NCBI RefSeq assembly: GCF_002214525.1
Contig: NZ_CP015104.1
Location: 1,458,819-1,522,818 of the forward strand
DNA from: Thermococcus sp. P6
GTDB lineage: Archaea > Methanobacteriota_B > Thermococci > Thermococcales > Thermococcaceae
Length of the DNA: 64,000 nt
Reading direction: 5' to 3'
Positions 38,233 through 47,539 of this stretch are shown here, one piece after another. A program made the translations under genes and the position numbers. Each line of letters starts with the position of its first letter. Within the stretch, counting starts at the first letter, position 1. Below the pieces are notes generated by a model. The model saw nothing but the letters and a program-made list of their open reading frames with translations. It had not been told where the DNA came from and searched no databases.

Positions 38233-39045
38233 ATGGTGGCCCTTAAGGAGCCACTGCCCTACGTGGGGATTACTCCCATCCAGCTGATATACGCGTTGGT
38301 AATCCTCGTGGTGGGTTACATCGTAGCGAAGATGGTGGTAAGCATCTTCAGGAAGGGCCTTAAGAAAACAAGGCTCCCCGAACTCGTCGTTGAGTTCCTG
38401 GCAAGGTTCCTGAGCGCGCTCCTCTACGTGGCGGTGCTTCTGCTCGCCGTGAGGGCACTGGGGATCCAGACCGGCTCGGTGGTGCTGGGGCTCTCGGCCG
38501 TCATAGGCCTGATTCTGGGCTTTGGCCTGCAGGACACCCTGACGAACCTCGCCGCTGGCGTCTGGATCGCCGCGTTAAGGCCCATAGATGTGGGCGAGGT
38601 TGTTGAAGTCGCCGGAAAGACCGGAAAGGTAAACGCCGTTGGAATAATGAGCACCGAGCTGATGACCCCGGATAACACGCTGATAACCATACCCAACAAG
38701 CTCGTGTGGGGAAGCGTCATCACGAACTACACAAGAATGCCGACCAGAAGGGTTGACGTTGACGTGGGCGTCGCCTACGGGACTGACCTCGACAGGGCCA
38801 TAAAGCTGGCGATGGACCTGATGAAGAACCATCCAAAGGTTCTCGACGAGCCTGAACCCGGCGTTGTCATAACAGCATTGGCCGATTCCTCGATAAACCT
38901 CCAGCTGAGGGCGTGGGCGAAGACGGAGGACTACTGGGCGGTCAAGGGCGATCTGACGAAGGGAATCTACGAGCTCTACACGAGGGAAGGAATAGAGATC
39001 CCGTTCCCGCAGCTCGACGTCCACGTGAAGGAAATGGCGAAGTGA
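38233..39045 (+). CDS. mscS: Small-conductance mechanosensitive channel (MscS family)
   Basis: A 270-residue channel with three to four membrane helices. Two precede the pore helix GSVVLGLSAVIGLILGFGLQDTLTNLAAGVW, then the beta domain (RPIDVGEVVEVAGKTGKVNAVGIMSTEL) and the alpha/beta C-terminal domain. It opens under membrane tension to release solutes during osmotic downshift. ATG 38233 follows GGAGGTGATCTCG. The unusual direct repeats upstream may regulate it. Confidence 0.92.
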   Translation: MVALKEPLPYVGITPIQLIYALVILVVGYIVAKMVVSIFRKGLKKTRLPELVVEFLARFLSALLYVAVLLLAVRALGIQTGSVVLGLSAVIGLILGFGLQDTLTNLAAGVWIAALRPIDVGEVVEVAGKTGKVNAVGIMSTELMTPDNTLITIPNKLVWGSVITNYTRMPTRRVDVDVGVAYGTDLDRAIKLAMDLMKNHPKVLDEPEPGVVITALADSSINLQLRAWAKTEDYWAVKGDLTKGIYELYTREGIEIPFPQLDVHVKEMAK

Positions 39046-39269
39046 GGGCTTTTATCATCAATGCTCTATCGTGATTCTATGGTCTCTGTCTGTCTTTCGC
39101 CACCGTAGCAATCCAGAAAGGATATGCCTGTAGAAATATTTATAAACATTGAAGTTTAATATAACAATGCATAATTGTAGAAAATCACACGATGTGGAAG
39201 AAAATATTTAGTATGGTATTAGGGTTATTAACTCTAGGAACAATTACAGGAACAGTGTGGGGGAACCGT

Positions 39270-39761
39270 ATGAACCGAAAGCTTCCGGTGGTTTTGCTCT
39301 CTCTATCTCTACTTCTCTTATCTGCGTTGGCCTACCATCATTTTGGTGAGAACCGGGAAGAAACCGGACCCAGTACGATAATACCAGTTCCGGACAGCCT
39401 CCAAGATATTCTCGTCGATTCCCCGCAGGGCAGGGAGCTTATCAGGGAAGGAAAGAAGTTCGAGGTTGGCCCAAAGGTTATCTCTTGGTATAGGGGGGAT
39501 CCACCGAACATCACCTACACAAGGGCCAAGGCCATAGTCTGGATCGGAGGGAAATGGGTAATCCGGAATAATTCAACATATTACGAGGGGGGCGAACCCT
39601 ACATAGTTGAGTTTGACCTTATCAACAGAAGGGTTATCTCAATGAAAAAGACCGATGAGAAGGATCTGCAGGCCTACTATGACGAGTACTACAGGTATTG
39701 CGGGAAGACCTGCGAGGAGCTTAAAGGTCATGATGTTATAGTCACCGTGAAAAAGGGGTAG
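39270..39761 (+). CDS. Exported or membrane-anchored hypothetical protein
   Basis: A 163-residue protein with an N-terminal hydrophobic segment (PVVLLSLSLLLLSALAYHHF), then an extracellular-type domain with N-glycosylation-type sites (NITY, NNST) and a cysteine pair (YCGKTCEEL). ATG 39270 follows GGGGGAACC. The frame is open upstream to an ATG at 39192 that adds MWKKIFSMVLGLLTLGTITG, a second signal-peptide-like stretch with its own TATA box (ATTTATAAAC, 39136-39148). No family recognised. Confidence 0.55.
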   Translation: MNRKLPVVLLSLSLLLLSALAYHHFGENREETGPSTIIPVPDSLQDILVDSPQGRELIREGKKFEVGPKVISWYRGDPPNITYTRAKAIVWIGGKWVIRNNSTYYEGGEPYIVEFDLINRRVISMKKTDEKDLQAYYDEYYRYCGKTCEELKGHDVIVTVKKG

Positions 39762-39950
39762 CTTTGCCCTCTTCCCGTCGATAACTTCATTGGTTTGGTG
39801 GAGGAAAGGATATAAACTCCAGCTCCAAGGTACATCGTAAAGACGTCTTTGTGAAAAATCCCGGAAAAGGGATAAACATCCGGATCGCCCCAACTTTTGT
39901 AACCCCGAAAACCTGATAAGAGCCTTCTCCCAGAGAGACCCGGTGGTGGC

Positions 39951-40634
39951 ATGAGGAAGATAGGCATAATCGGCGGAACGACGCCCGAATCGACGTGTTA
40001 TTACTACAGGAAATACATCGAGATAAGCAGGGAAAAGTTCGGGCCCTTCACCTTTCCGGAGCTCTTGATTTACTCCATAAACTTCGGGGAGTTCAAGAAT
40101 AACCCGAGGGGCTGGGAAGGGAGGAAGGAGATGCTCATAAAGGCCGCAAAGGCCCTTGAACGTGCTGGAGCTGACATCATCGCACTCTCCGCGAACACAC
40201 CGCACATCGTTTTTCCGGAAGTTCAGGCATCTCTAAAAGTCCCTATGGTGAGCATAATAGATGCCCTCATCGAGGAGCTGAAAAGAAGGGGCGTTAAAAG
40301 GGTTCTCCTGCTCGGCACAAAGACGACCATGACGGCTGACTTCTACAGGAACGCCCTGAAGGAAGCGGGTTTTGAGGTTGTGACGCCTTCAAAGGAGGAG
40401 ATTGACGAGATTGACAGGGTAATCTTCGAGGAGCTCGCTTTTGAGAACCTGAAGAGCAAACCCTACCTGGTTGGTCTGATTGAGAGATACGTGGAAGAGC
40501 ACGGGGTTGAGGGCGTGGTACTCGGCTGCACCGAGCTTCCTCTGGCGATAAAGAGCGGTGATGTCTCCGTCGAGGTCTTCGATACCGCTGAGATCCACAT
40601 GAGGAAGCTCATCGAGATGGCGGTTGATTTTTAA
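39951..40634 (+). CDS. Asp/Glu racemase-family protein lacking the first catalytic cysteine
   Basis: A 227-residue protein of the aspartate/glutamate racemase fold: GIIGGTTPESTCYYYRKY, LLLGTKTTMTADFYRNAL, and GVVLGCTELPLAI with the second catalytic cysteine. The first motif, normally CNTxH, reads SANTPHIVF, so the paired acid/base cysteine is alanine. It is closest in layout to the YgeA-like subgroup, which has Thr there. One-sided chemistry (for example an epimerase using another residue, or a lyase/isomerase) or loss of activity is possible. Confidence 0.78.
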   Translation: MRKIGIIGGTTPESTCYYYRKYIEISREKFGPFTFPELLIYSINFGEFKNNPRGWEGRKEMLIKAAKALERAGADIIALSANTPHIVFPEVQASLKVPMVSIIDALIEELKRRGVKRVLLLGTKTTMTADFYRNALKEAGFEVVTPSKEEIDEIDRVIFEELAFENLKSKPYLVGLIERYVEEHGVEGVVLGCTELPLAIKSGDVSVEVFDTAEIHMRKLIEMAVDF

Positions 40635-40667
40635 GCCCCCTGATCTTTCCTTTTCCCGGGTGGTACC

Positions 40668-40961
40668 ATGGAGATCCGGGAGTTTCAGGAAATGATCAGG
40701 GAGATCTACTTCCACAAGGACTCCAGAAGGGGCATCGAAAGGACGTTCTTATGGTTCGTCGAGGAAGTGGGGGAGCTGAGCGAGGCTGTAAGAAAGGGCA
40801 ACAGAGATGCCATGGAGGAGGAATTCGCGGACGTTCTGGCATGGCTCGCGAGTCTGGCGAACCTTCTCGGGATAGACCTCGAAGAGGCCGCCAGAAAGAA
40901 GTATCCCGGCGTCTGTCCCTACTGCGGTAAGAAGCCCTGCGAATGCGAGGAGAAGTTTTGA
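40668..40961 (+). CDS. MazG-like nucleotide pyrophosphohydrolase with C-terminal zinc motif
   Basis: A 97-residue all-helical NTP pyrophosphatase of the MazG superfamily. The EExxE...ExxD metal site is seen in FVEEVGELSEAVRKGN and EEEFADVLAWLASLAN. The tail CPYCGKKPCECEEKF gives four cysteines that could bind zinc, as in other archaeal members. It likely removes noncanonical NTPs. The ATG lies 33 bases after the racemase-like gene, and may share its transcript. Confidence 0.87.
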   Translation: MEIREFQEMIREIYFHKDSRRGIERTFLWFVEEVGELSEAVRKGNRDAMEEEFADVLAWLASLANLLGIDLEEAARKKYPGVCPYCGKKPCECEEKF

Positions 40962-41038
40962 GACTTTGCCCGGGCGGATAACTTTTTCAACGTCAGGGTT
41001 AAATAGTCCGAAATCGTATCCCGCGCCCGGGTGGGGGT

Positions 41039-42040
41039 ATGACCATCGCCAGCATGGATGCACAGGAACTGGATTGGAAGGATATCCTTCCAGAGCCCTT
41101 TGTGGTTTTGATTCTGGGCATGAGAGGAGCCGGGAAAACAGCCCTCGGCCACTACCTCCTCGAATACTTCGGCGAACAGGGAAAGAGAAAACCAGCCTAC
41201 ATAATAGGCTTCCCAGCCCACAAAAGACACCTCCTGCCCTCATGGATAAAACCGCTCGATGAGCTCTACTTCCCCGACAACAGCGTCGTCCTCCTCCACG
41301 AGGCCCACTTCTACCTCCACGCAAGGAGAAGCATGAACGACCAGAACATCGAGATAGATAAACTCATAACCGTAAGCCGCCACAAGAACGTGGACATAAT
41401 CATAGAAACCCAGCAGAGCTTCAGGCTCGACAAGAACGTCGTGGCTGAGGTTGACGCTCTGATATTCAGGGCCCCAGAGTTGATGCAGGAAAGGTTCGAA
41501 CGTCAGGAAGTTAGGTTTATAACCAACCGGGCCAAGGAGGCGTTTAGCCCATACATCAAAGAATACAATGTGGTCAGGGACGGCGAGGTGGTCGGCAGGT
41601 ACATGAAGCTACTGCCCGAAGCCAAGAAGAAGGCCTACATTTACGGTAAGAACTACGAGGGCATGTTCCCGCACGACATTCCGCTGCCAAGCTACTGGAG
41701 TGACGAGATAAGCCGTGCCTACGGCGAGCTGAAGGAGAAGAAAGAGGAAGAAGTAGAAGAAGCCGAAGGAATGGTCGGCAAGATACTCAAACTGATTAAG
41801 AAGAAGCCCAAATATGCAGAATATTTCAGGAGCATGCTTGAGTGGGAAGAAGAGAATAAGGACAGCGAGTATTTCGACTTGGGTTTTGAATGGAGTGATG
41901 TTAGGGTGCCACCGCAAGTTCTAAGCAGGCTGTACCTTGATGGTATTCTGGAACTCGTCTATAACACACGCAGGCATAAGGCTTATCTGCTGAAAGATCG
42001 GGAGGCTGTCAGGGAGGCCCTTGAAAAGCTTGAAACGTAA
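41039..42040 (+). CDS. Orphan P-loop ATPase, Zot/virus-packaging-like
   Basis: A 333-residue protein. Walker A is GMRGAGKTALGHYLLEYF (about 28-45), a Walker-B-like strand is NSVVLLHEAHFYLHARR, and SRHKNVDIIIETQQSFRLDKNV resembles the sensor region of Zot/HerA-type packaging ATPases. A charged linker (EKKEEEVEEAEG) leads to a C-terminal winged-helix-like region (PPQVLSRLYLDGILELVYN). Such ATPases occur in archaeal viruses and integrated elements; no other viral gene is beside it. It has its own promoter (GGGTTAAATAG). Confidence 0.6.
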   Translation: MTIASMDAQELDWKDILPEPFVVLILGMRGAGKTALGHYLLEYFGEQGKRKPAYIIGFPAHKRHLLPSWIKPLDELYFPDNSVVLLHEAHFYLHARRSMNDQNIEIDKLITVSRHKNVDIIIETQQSFRLDKNVVAEVDALIFRAPELMQERFERQEVRFITNRAKEAFSPYIKEYNVVRDGEVVGRYMKLLPEAKKKAYIYGKNYEGMFPHDIPLPSYWSDEISRAYGELKEKKEEEVEEAEGMVGKILKLIKKKPKYAEYFRSMLEWEEENKDSEYFDLGFEWSDVRVPPQVLSRLYLDGILELVYNTRRHKAYLLKDREAVREALEKLET

Positions 42041-42289
42041 TCAGCCTGAACCGCAGATAATATTTCCACGTGGTCTCATTTGGCGACAACTTTTCAGTGG
42101 TTTGAATCATCGGTCCTGTCAACCCCTCAGGAATCCCCGTCGCCCGTGAGAGGCCCTTAAAGTGGTCCCTGAAAGCCTATCCTTTTGTCCCCCTCTGGCC
42201 TCAAGCGCTTCCTTTCGATAGCTATCTTAACGAAAAGACTTTTATACTTTCATGCTTACATTGGTACGCAGAAAACCGAGGTGGTACAC

Positions 42290-43708
42290 ATGGAGCTTCT
42301 GGAGTTTGCGGTGGAAAAGGCCCTCGAGCTGGGCGCTTCCTACGCGGAGGCCCGGTTTGAGGAGAAGAAGGGCACTTCTCTGACGATGAAGAACGGCAAC
42401 CCCGAGGGGCTGAGCGTAACGGCCGATAAGGGCATTGGAATAAGGGTTCTCGTTGAGGGAGGAATGGGTTTCGCAAGCACGAACGTTCTAACGACCGAAA
42501 ACGTTGCCACTGCCGTTAAAAAGGCGGTTAAGCTCGCAAAGGCGGCATCGAAGGTAAGGAAAGAGCCCATAGTCTTCTCCGATGAGTACTTTCATTCCGT
42601 CAAGTACAAGGTCAGGATGAGGAAGGACTTCCGCGACTTCTCGCCGGAGGAGAAGCTTGAACTCCTCAAGAAGATCGAGGAGGACGTCAAAGAAACCGGG
42701 GTAAACGTGCCCATGCGCTATCTGAGTTACTCTGACATGGTGTGGGAGAAGAAGATACTCCACAGCGACGGTGCCTTCATAGAGAGCAAGATCCCGAGGG
42801 TTTCGGTAACCTACAACCTCGTCGTCTTCGAGAACGGCCAGATGGAGCAGGCTCCCTTCGTCCAGAGGGCCTTCTCCGGTGGGCTGGAGCTCATAGAGAA
42901 GGACGAGCCGTGGAAGTGGGCCGTAAAGGACGTTCAGGCCCTGAAAAGGCTGATCTACGAGGGGAAGAAGCCACCCGAGGGAAAGGTTGACGTGGTCATA
43001 AGCCCGGAGGTGGCGGGCATAGCGGTTCATGAGAGCGTTGGGCACCCCTACGAAGCCGACAGGATCTTCGGCAGGGAGGCCGCTCAGGCAGGGGAGAGCT
43101 TCGTAAAGCCGGACATGCTCGGGGAGAGGATAGGTAGCGATGCCGTTACGGTGATTGAAGACCCGACGATACCGAACAGCTGGGGTTTCTACCTCTACGA
43201 TGATGAAGGCGTCAAAGCCCGCCCGAGGTACCTCATCAGGAACGGGATAATCACCGAGTTCCTCACCAACAGGGAGTACGCCGCGAAGCTCGGGTTGCAC
43301 TCCAATGCCTCGGCGAGGGCGATAAACTACAACCGCGAGCCCATAGTCAGGATGGCCAACACCTACCTCGCACCCGGGGACCACTCCTTCGAGGAGCTGA
43401 TCGAGGACGTGAAGCTCGGCGTCTACATGGTCTCCTTCAACGAGTGGAACATCGACGACCGCAGGTATCAGCAGCGCTACATAGGAAGGGAGGCCTACCT
43501 CATCGAGAACGGCGAGATAAAGCACCCGGTGAGGAGACCGATCCTCGAGATAACCACGAGGGGACTGTGGAGCAGCGTCGATGCCGTTGGGAAGGAGGTG
43601 GAGTTCTACCCCGGAACCTGCGGCAAGGGCGAACCCGGTCAGGGCGTTCCCGTCTGGATGGGCGGGGCACCGGCGAGACTCAGGGGGATACCCCTCAGGA
43701 GGCCGTGA
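42290..43708 (+). CDS. tldD: TldD metalloprotease
   Basis: A 472-residue subunit of the TldD/TldE heterodimeric zinc protease, which unfolds and degrades small peptides. The HExxxH zinc motif is H247-E-x3-H252 (AVHESVGHPYEAD). The C-terminal third contributes GTCGKGEPGQGVPV, with the late cysteine that completes the site in this family. ATG 42290 follows GAGGTGGT; the TATA box is CTTTTATACTTT (42239-42250). tldE follows 10 bases later. Confidence 0.93.
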   Translation: MELLEFAVEKALELGASYAEARFEEKKGTSLTMKNGNPEGLSVTADKGIGIRVLVEGGMGFASTNVLTTENVATAVKKAVKLAKAASKVRKEPIVFSDEYFHSVKYKVRMRKDFRDFSPEEKLELLKKIEEDVKETGVNVPMRYLSYSDMVWEKKILHSDGAFIESKIPRVSVTYNLVVFENGQMEQAPFVQRAFSGGLELIEKDEPWKWAVKDVQALKRLIYEGKKPPEGKVDVVISPEVAGIAVHESVGHPYEADRIFGREAAQAGESFVKPDMLGERIGSDAVTVIEDPTIPNSWGFYLYDDEGVKARPRYLIRNGIITEFLTNREYAAKLGLHSNASARAINYNREPIVRMANTYLAPGDHSFEELIEDVKLGVYMVSFNEWNIDDRRYQQRYIGREAYLIENGEIKHPVRRPILEITTRGLWSSVDAVGKEVEFYPGTCGKGEPGQGVPVWMGGAPARLRGIPLRRP

Positions 43709-43718
43709 GGTGGTGAAG

Positions 43719-45041
43719 ATGTTCGACGTTAACGAGTTCATCCTTAAGAAGGCGAAGGAGCTGGGTTTTGGCGATGTTGTCGTCCTGTCCCACGAGACCG
43801 AGCGGAGGCAGGTCCGCTTTGCCAACAACGAGATAACCGTTGCCAAGAACTGGCATTCCAGAAAGGTGGATCTCTTCGTCGAGCTTGGGAAGCGCGTCGC
43901 CGGAACGAGCATCACCGAGCTGAGCGAGGAGAACATAGAACGCACCCTCGAGACCCTGCTGAGCAACATGAAGGGCATGGCGCCCAAGGAGGACTACTAC
44001 GGGATAGCCGAGGGTCCCTTTGAATACAGGGACATTCCCGAGACCTTCGATAAGGCCATAGTGGAGCTGGACGAGCCGAACGAGTACGTGGAGGTGGCTA
44101 TAAACTCGGCCCTCGAGGAGGGGGCCAGGAGGGTGGCGGGTGTGCTCTACACCGACCACAACAGGCTTTACCTGACCACGAGCAACGGCGTCGAGGCCTT
44201 CGACGAGGGAACGGGGATAGAGATAAGCGTCCGCGCCTTCGTCGGCGACCTCGAGAGCGGGCACGGGACGAGCTCATCGAGAATTCTCAGGGGTTTCGAT
44301 CCAGAGGGAGCGGGAAGGAAGGCCGGTGAGATAGCCAAACTCGCCCGGAACCCCGAGCAGGGGCCGGAGGGAAGGTTTGACGTGATCTTCGACCCGCTGG
44401 CCTTTGCGAACCTTCTGAGCTACATGAGCTTCATGACCTCCGCCTATGCCGTTGAAGCTGGCTTCAGCTTCCTTGTTAACAAGCTCAACCAGAAGGTCGC
44501 CGCGGAGGGAGTCACGATAAAGGACATCGGCAACATGCCCAACGGCTACGGAACGAGGAAGTTCGACGACGAGGGCGTGCCCACGAGGGAAACCACCATC
44601 ATCGAGAAGGGAGAGCTCAAAACCTACCTCCTGAACACGAGCATGGCGAGGAAGTACAAAAAGCAGACCACGGCGAACGCGGGCCTCATAATGCCCCACG
44701 CGTGGAACATCTACCTCGAGCCCGGTGACCACACCCGGGAGGAGCTCTTCGAGGGCGTGAAGAAGGGCATATACATCACCAACGTCTGGTACACCCGCTT
44801 CCAGAACTACGTTACCGGAGACTTCTCGACCATTCCGAGGGACGGGATATTCCTCGTGGAGAGGGGCGAGCTGAAGCCGATAAGGAACATACGCGTCAGC
44901 GACAACCTCCAGAGAATCCTTCAGGGGATAACCGCCCTGACGAAGGAGAGCCATCACGTCCACTGGTGGGAAGTGAACACGCCTGTAACGACGCCCTACG
45001 TTCTCGTGAGGGACGTTGGGATAACGAGGGCCACGAAATGA
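43719..45041 (+). CDS. tldE: TldE/PmbA metalloprotease partner
   Basis: A 440-residue TldE subunit that lacks the HExxxH motif and serves as the noncatalytic partner of TldD. It contains RRQVRFANNEITVAKNWHSRKV, FDVIFDPLAFANLLSYM and TTANAGLIMPHAWNIYLEPGD, typical of PmbA/TldE. ATG 43719 follows GAGGTGGT. It forms a two-gene operon with tldD. A T-run (TTTTTTTTTT, about 45052-45061) ends the unit. Confidence 0.92.
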   Translation: MFDVNEFILKKAKELGFGDVVVLSHETERRQVRFANNEITVAKNWHSRKVDLFVELGKRVAGTSITELSEENIERTLETLLSNMKGMAPKEDYYGIAEGPFEYRDIPETFDKAIVELDEPNEYVEVAINSALEEGARRVAGVLYTDHNRLYLTTSNGVEAFDEGTGIEISVRAFVGDLESGHGTSSSRILRGFDPEGAGRKAGEIAKLARNPEQGPEGRFDVIFDPLAFANLLSYMSFMTSAYAVEAGFSFLVNKLNQKVAAEGVTIKDIGNMPNGYGTRKFDDEGVPTRETTIIEKGELKTYLLNTSMARKYKKQTTANAGLIMPHAWNIYLEPGDHTREELFEGVKKGIYITNVWYTRFQNYVTGDFSTIPRDGIFLVERGELKPIRNIRVSDNLQRILQGITALTKESHHVHWWEVNTPVTTPYVLVRDVGITRATK

Positions 45042-45358
45042 GGCCCCTTCCCTTTTTTTTTTGGATGATCTTTATTCTACGGATTCTACGCCTTGAGAAT
45101 TAGGCCTGAGTGTTTCTATGGAGCCCTTGAATGACTTCGGGAATACCCTGAAATTCCTGAGTTCGTTGAGGGACCAAAGGGGCTAAAATTCTCCACCATA
45201 AACTCAAGTGGCGAAGATGGAGGCCATCAAAACCCCGGGATAAAACTAACCCGATACCGTTTTATTTTTCTTCCACAATTCTATAATTACTAACATAGAA
45301 AAGTTTATAAAAATAACTTCAAAAATAAATTTAAGAATAACTTTATGGAGGTGGTTAT
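45042..45358 (+). other. Intergenic region between tldE and the exported-protein operon
   Basis: 317 bases without a convincing gene. It holds a ten-T terminator-like tract at about 45052-45061, a 22-codon frame of doubtful status (45118-45186), and an A/T-rich promoter end. TATA-like AAGTTTATAAAAATAAC lies at 45302-45318, followed by repeated ATAACTT stretches and GGAGGTGGTT before the next start. Confidence 0.6.
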
Positions 45359-45772
45359 TTGAAGAAGACTATCAGCGCTCTATTGATGGTAAGTATCCTT
45401 GGATACGTTATCGGAAACCTCGTGGTGGCAACCTCCTCAGGCAGTGCCCCTGCCGGATGCTGGAGGATGTACAAGCATGATGTTGATGATAAGGAATGGA
45501 ACAATGGCGAGTGGTACTGGGCAGGGGTCCGAGGGTACGTCAGGATCTGTGATGGAAAGGCTACCATCGAAACCAACACGGTAGAACACGTTGCTGCAGT
45601 ATCTATAAATAAAGGAACACACATTATTATGGGTCCTTATACGGACCAGACACCAGTTATCGCATACACAAGATTTGAATATCAAAGGGTTAACGGGGAA
45701 ACAGGATGGGCGAATGCGGTTATCTATGCAACTCCTGCACCAACTCCAGTCAATACCGGTGAAAATCCATGA
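45359..45772 (+). CDS. Small secreted protein of unknown function
   Basis: A 137-residue precursor. An N-terminal signal peptide (KKTISALLMVSILGYVIGN) precedes a mature domain with two cysteines (PAGCWRMYKH and VRICDGKA) that could form one disulfide, aromatic residues (EWYWAGVRGYV), and a Pro/Thr-rich tail (ATPAPTPVNTG). The TTG start follows GGAGGTGGTT. It heads an operon of exported proteins, ABC-2 transporter and PEGA protein, linked to the next gene by ATGA. No family recognised. Confidence 0.65.
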   Translation: MKKTISALLMVSILGYVIGNLVVATSSGSAPAGCWRMYKHDVDDKEWNNGEWYWAGVRGYVRICDGKATIETNTVEHVAAVSINKGTHIIMGPYTDQTPVIAYTRFEYQRVNGETGWANAVIYATPAPTPVNTGENP

Positions 45773-46773
45773 GAAGGCTAAAACAGTTAGTACCGCCTCT
45801 TCTTTTTATTTTTCTCCTGCTGGTCCCTGCTGCTGGTGCCACCCTGCCATGGCTCAAAGAGGGGACCTACGCCAAGTATGCGCTCCTTGAACCTCCTGGC
45901 GGGCCGAGCCAGGTGAAGGACCTTTACTTCTTCAAACTATATCCAGAACGGCTTTCCCCTGCGGTTCGGGAGAGGGTTCTAAGCTATCTGACCAACGATT
46001 CACCCTGGAAGACGGTTGGCTTCCCCTTCGTGATTGGGGACTGCACGGACATCTTCATGGGTTTCAGGGTTCTAAAAATTCAGGGGGATATGGCTTTTAT
46101 CAACGCCAGCGCGACCTTCGTGAACGCCACGATAGAGGGCAACTACCACCACATAATTCCAAACCTGACCGTGTGGAGGGTGCTGAGGCTGAATCTCACG
46201 GACATGACCTACTACGAGAACGGAACGCCTATCGGGAAGGCCACCCTCTTCGTGGACCCGTCGAATCCTCCAAAGCCCGGAGAGTTTCTGTTCAGGCTGG
46301 AGGGTCTCTCAGATGATGTCAATGTCACTGTCGGGAACGTCACCTATAGCGCCTACGGTAACGGCACGGTTCTGACCTACTACCGCCCCTTCAGGCCGCC
46401 GCGGATAGGAGTAAAGAGCGGAAGGTTCTACTTCAGCGACGCCGGCAGAAACTGGTCCATGTCCGGCGGTGGGAGTGAGGAGTACACCTACGACTTCCTC
46501 ACAGGAGTTATGATAGCGGGGTCCTTTGTGCATTCCACGGAGCTGATGGCCATAGGGGTCTTCTACATCGACGGCATCGATCGGAGGATCCGTGGAAAAT
46601 CCGGGGAGGGGATCTGGCCCGATGGCATCAAGCTGTACGATACCAATATCCAGTTTCCGGACGAAAACAGAAACTCATTCCCGGACAGCCCCTGGAGGTA
46701 TTACCTCTACTCGGGAACACTGGCTCTACTGGTTTCGGCAGGATGGAGGTGGTGGAAGAATGGGCACGCTTAA
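45769..46773 (+). CDS. Exported, membrane-anchored glycoprotein candidate
   Basis: A 334-residue protein with a signal peptide (QLVPPLLFIFLLLVPAAGA), an extracellular domain with many N-X-S/T sites (NASATF, NATIEG, NLTVW, NLTDM, NVTVGNVT, NWSM) and a short C-terminal membrane segment (YLYSGTLALLVSAGW) followed by RWWKNGHA. Such layouts fit accessory subunits of ABC-2 exporters. It overlaps the 45359 gene (ATGA) and the permease gene (14 bases). Family unknown. Confidence 0.65.
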   Translation: MRRLKQLVPPLLFIFLLLVPAAGATLPWLKEGTYAKYALLEPPGGPSQVKDLYFFKLYPERLSPAVRERVLSYLTNDSPWKTVGFPFVIGDCTDIFMGFRVLKIQGDMAFINASATFVNATIEGNYHHIIPNLTVWRVLRLNLTDMTYYENGTPIGKATLFVDPSNPPKPGEFLFRLEGLSDDVNVTVGNVTYSAYGNGTVLTYYRPFRPPRIGVKSGRFYFSDAGRNWSMSGGGSEEYTYDFLTGVMIAGSFVHSTELMAIGVFYIDGIDRRIRGKSGEGIWPDGIKLYDTNIQFPDENRNSFPDSPWRYYLYSGTLALLVSAGWRWWKNGHA

Positions 46774-47539
46774 AACTCAGCTGAAATGGGAACTGAACGA
46801 CCCGCTGACACTCACAGTTTTCCTGTTCGGGTTTTTGATGGCCGGACTTGCATTCATGAGGGATGTCCTGAAGATGAGCGCGGTGGGGATGCTCGATCCC
46901 TTCAATCCAGAATCGGCCACTCATTACGCCATCATGATTCCAAAACTCGCCCTTCCTACTGTCTCACAGGAGGCCTACAGCATTCTGGTCTTCGTCGCAG
47001 TAATGCTCTCAAGCCTCTCCATAAAGGGTGAGATCGATTCTCTCGCCGCCCTAACTGTTTACTCCCTCCCCATGAGGAAGTGGAAGCTCTTCACCGTTAA
47101 GTTCGCCTCGACCTTCCTGCTGGCACTCCTGTCCTTCGTGCTCCCCTATTTCCTGGCCCTCGGATACGTCCTCTCGGGCTCCCCATCCCTCCTTACCGGG
47201 ATACTTGGGGACGGTGTCTGGATCAACGTCCTCACGTTCCTTCTGATGGCGGTCTTTTACACCGTCTCGGTTTCACTTTTCGTGGCGGTGCTCTCGCCCA
47301 ACTCCTTCGCCGCGATACTGGGCGGTCTGGCCATACTCTATGTCCCGGTTATCCTCAGGATATCGAGTCTCCCGCCCTTCAACATCTCCGGGGCAATGTC
47401 CTCGTACCTGACGGCGGTCGCCTACGGAATGGGGTACGGGGGCAGCCCCTACGCGAGTGTCGTCGGAGTTGGGTTCTTCGTCCCCTCGGCACTGCTGGCC
47501 GCCTCGATAATCATCAGCGAGAGGAGGGACGCCAGATGA
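46760..47539 (+). CDS. ABC-2-type transporter permease
   Basis: A 259-residue membrane protein with six predicted helices, opening TLKTQLKWELNDPLTLTVFLFGFLMAG and containing EIDSLAALTVYSLPMRKWKLF, the loop typical of ABC-2 permeases of the NatB/CcmB-like kind. ATG 46760 lies inside the end of the preceding gene; GGTGG precedes it. Its stop overlaps the next gene (ATGA). With the ATPase at 47982 it forms an exporter; the substrate is unknown but the exported proteins in the operon are candidates. Confidence 0.75.
   Translation: MGTLKTQLKWELNDPLTLTVFLFGFLMAGLAFMRDVLKMSAVGMLDPFNPESATHYAIMIPKLALPTVSQEAYSILVFVAVMLSSLSIKGEIDSLAALTVYSLPMRKWKLFTVKFASTFLLALLSFVLPYFLALGYVLSGSPSLLTGILGDGVWINVLTFLLMAVFYTVSVSLFVAVLSPNSFAAILGGLAILYVPVILRISSLPPFNISGAMSSYLTAVAYGMGYGGSPYASVVGVGFFVPSALLAASIIISERRDAR

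Noticed and set aside
45118..45186. 22-codon frame in the tldE downstream region
   Set aside because: Too short, no ribosome site, no recognisable product.
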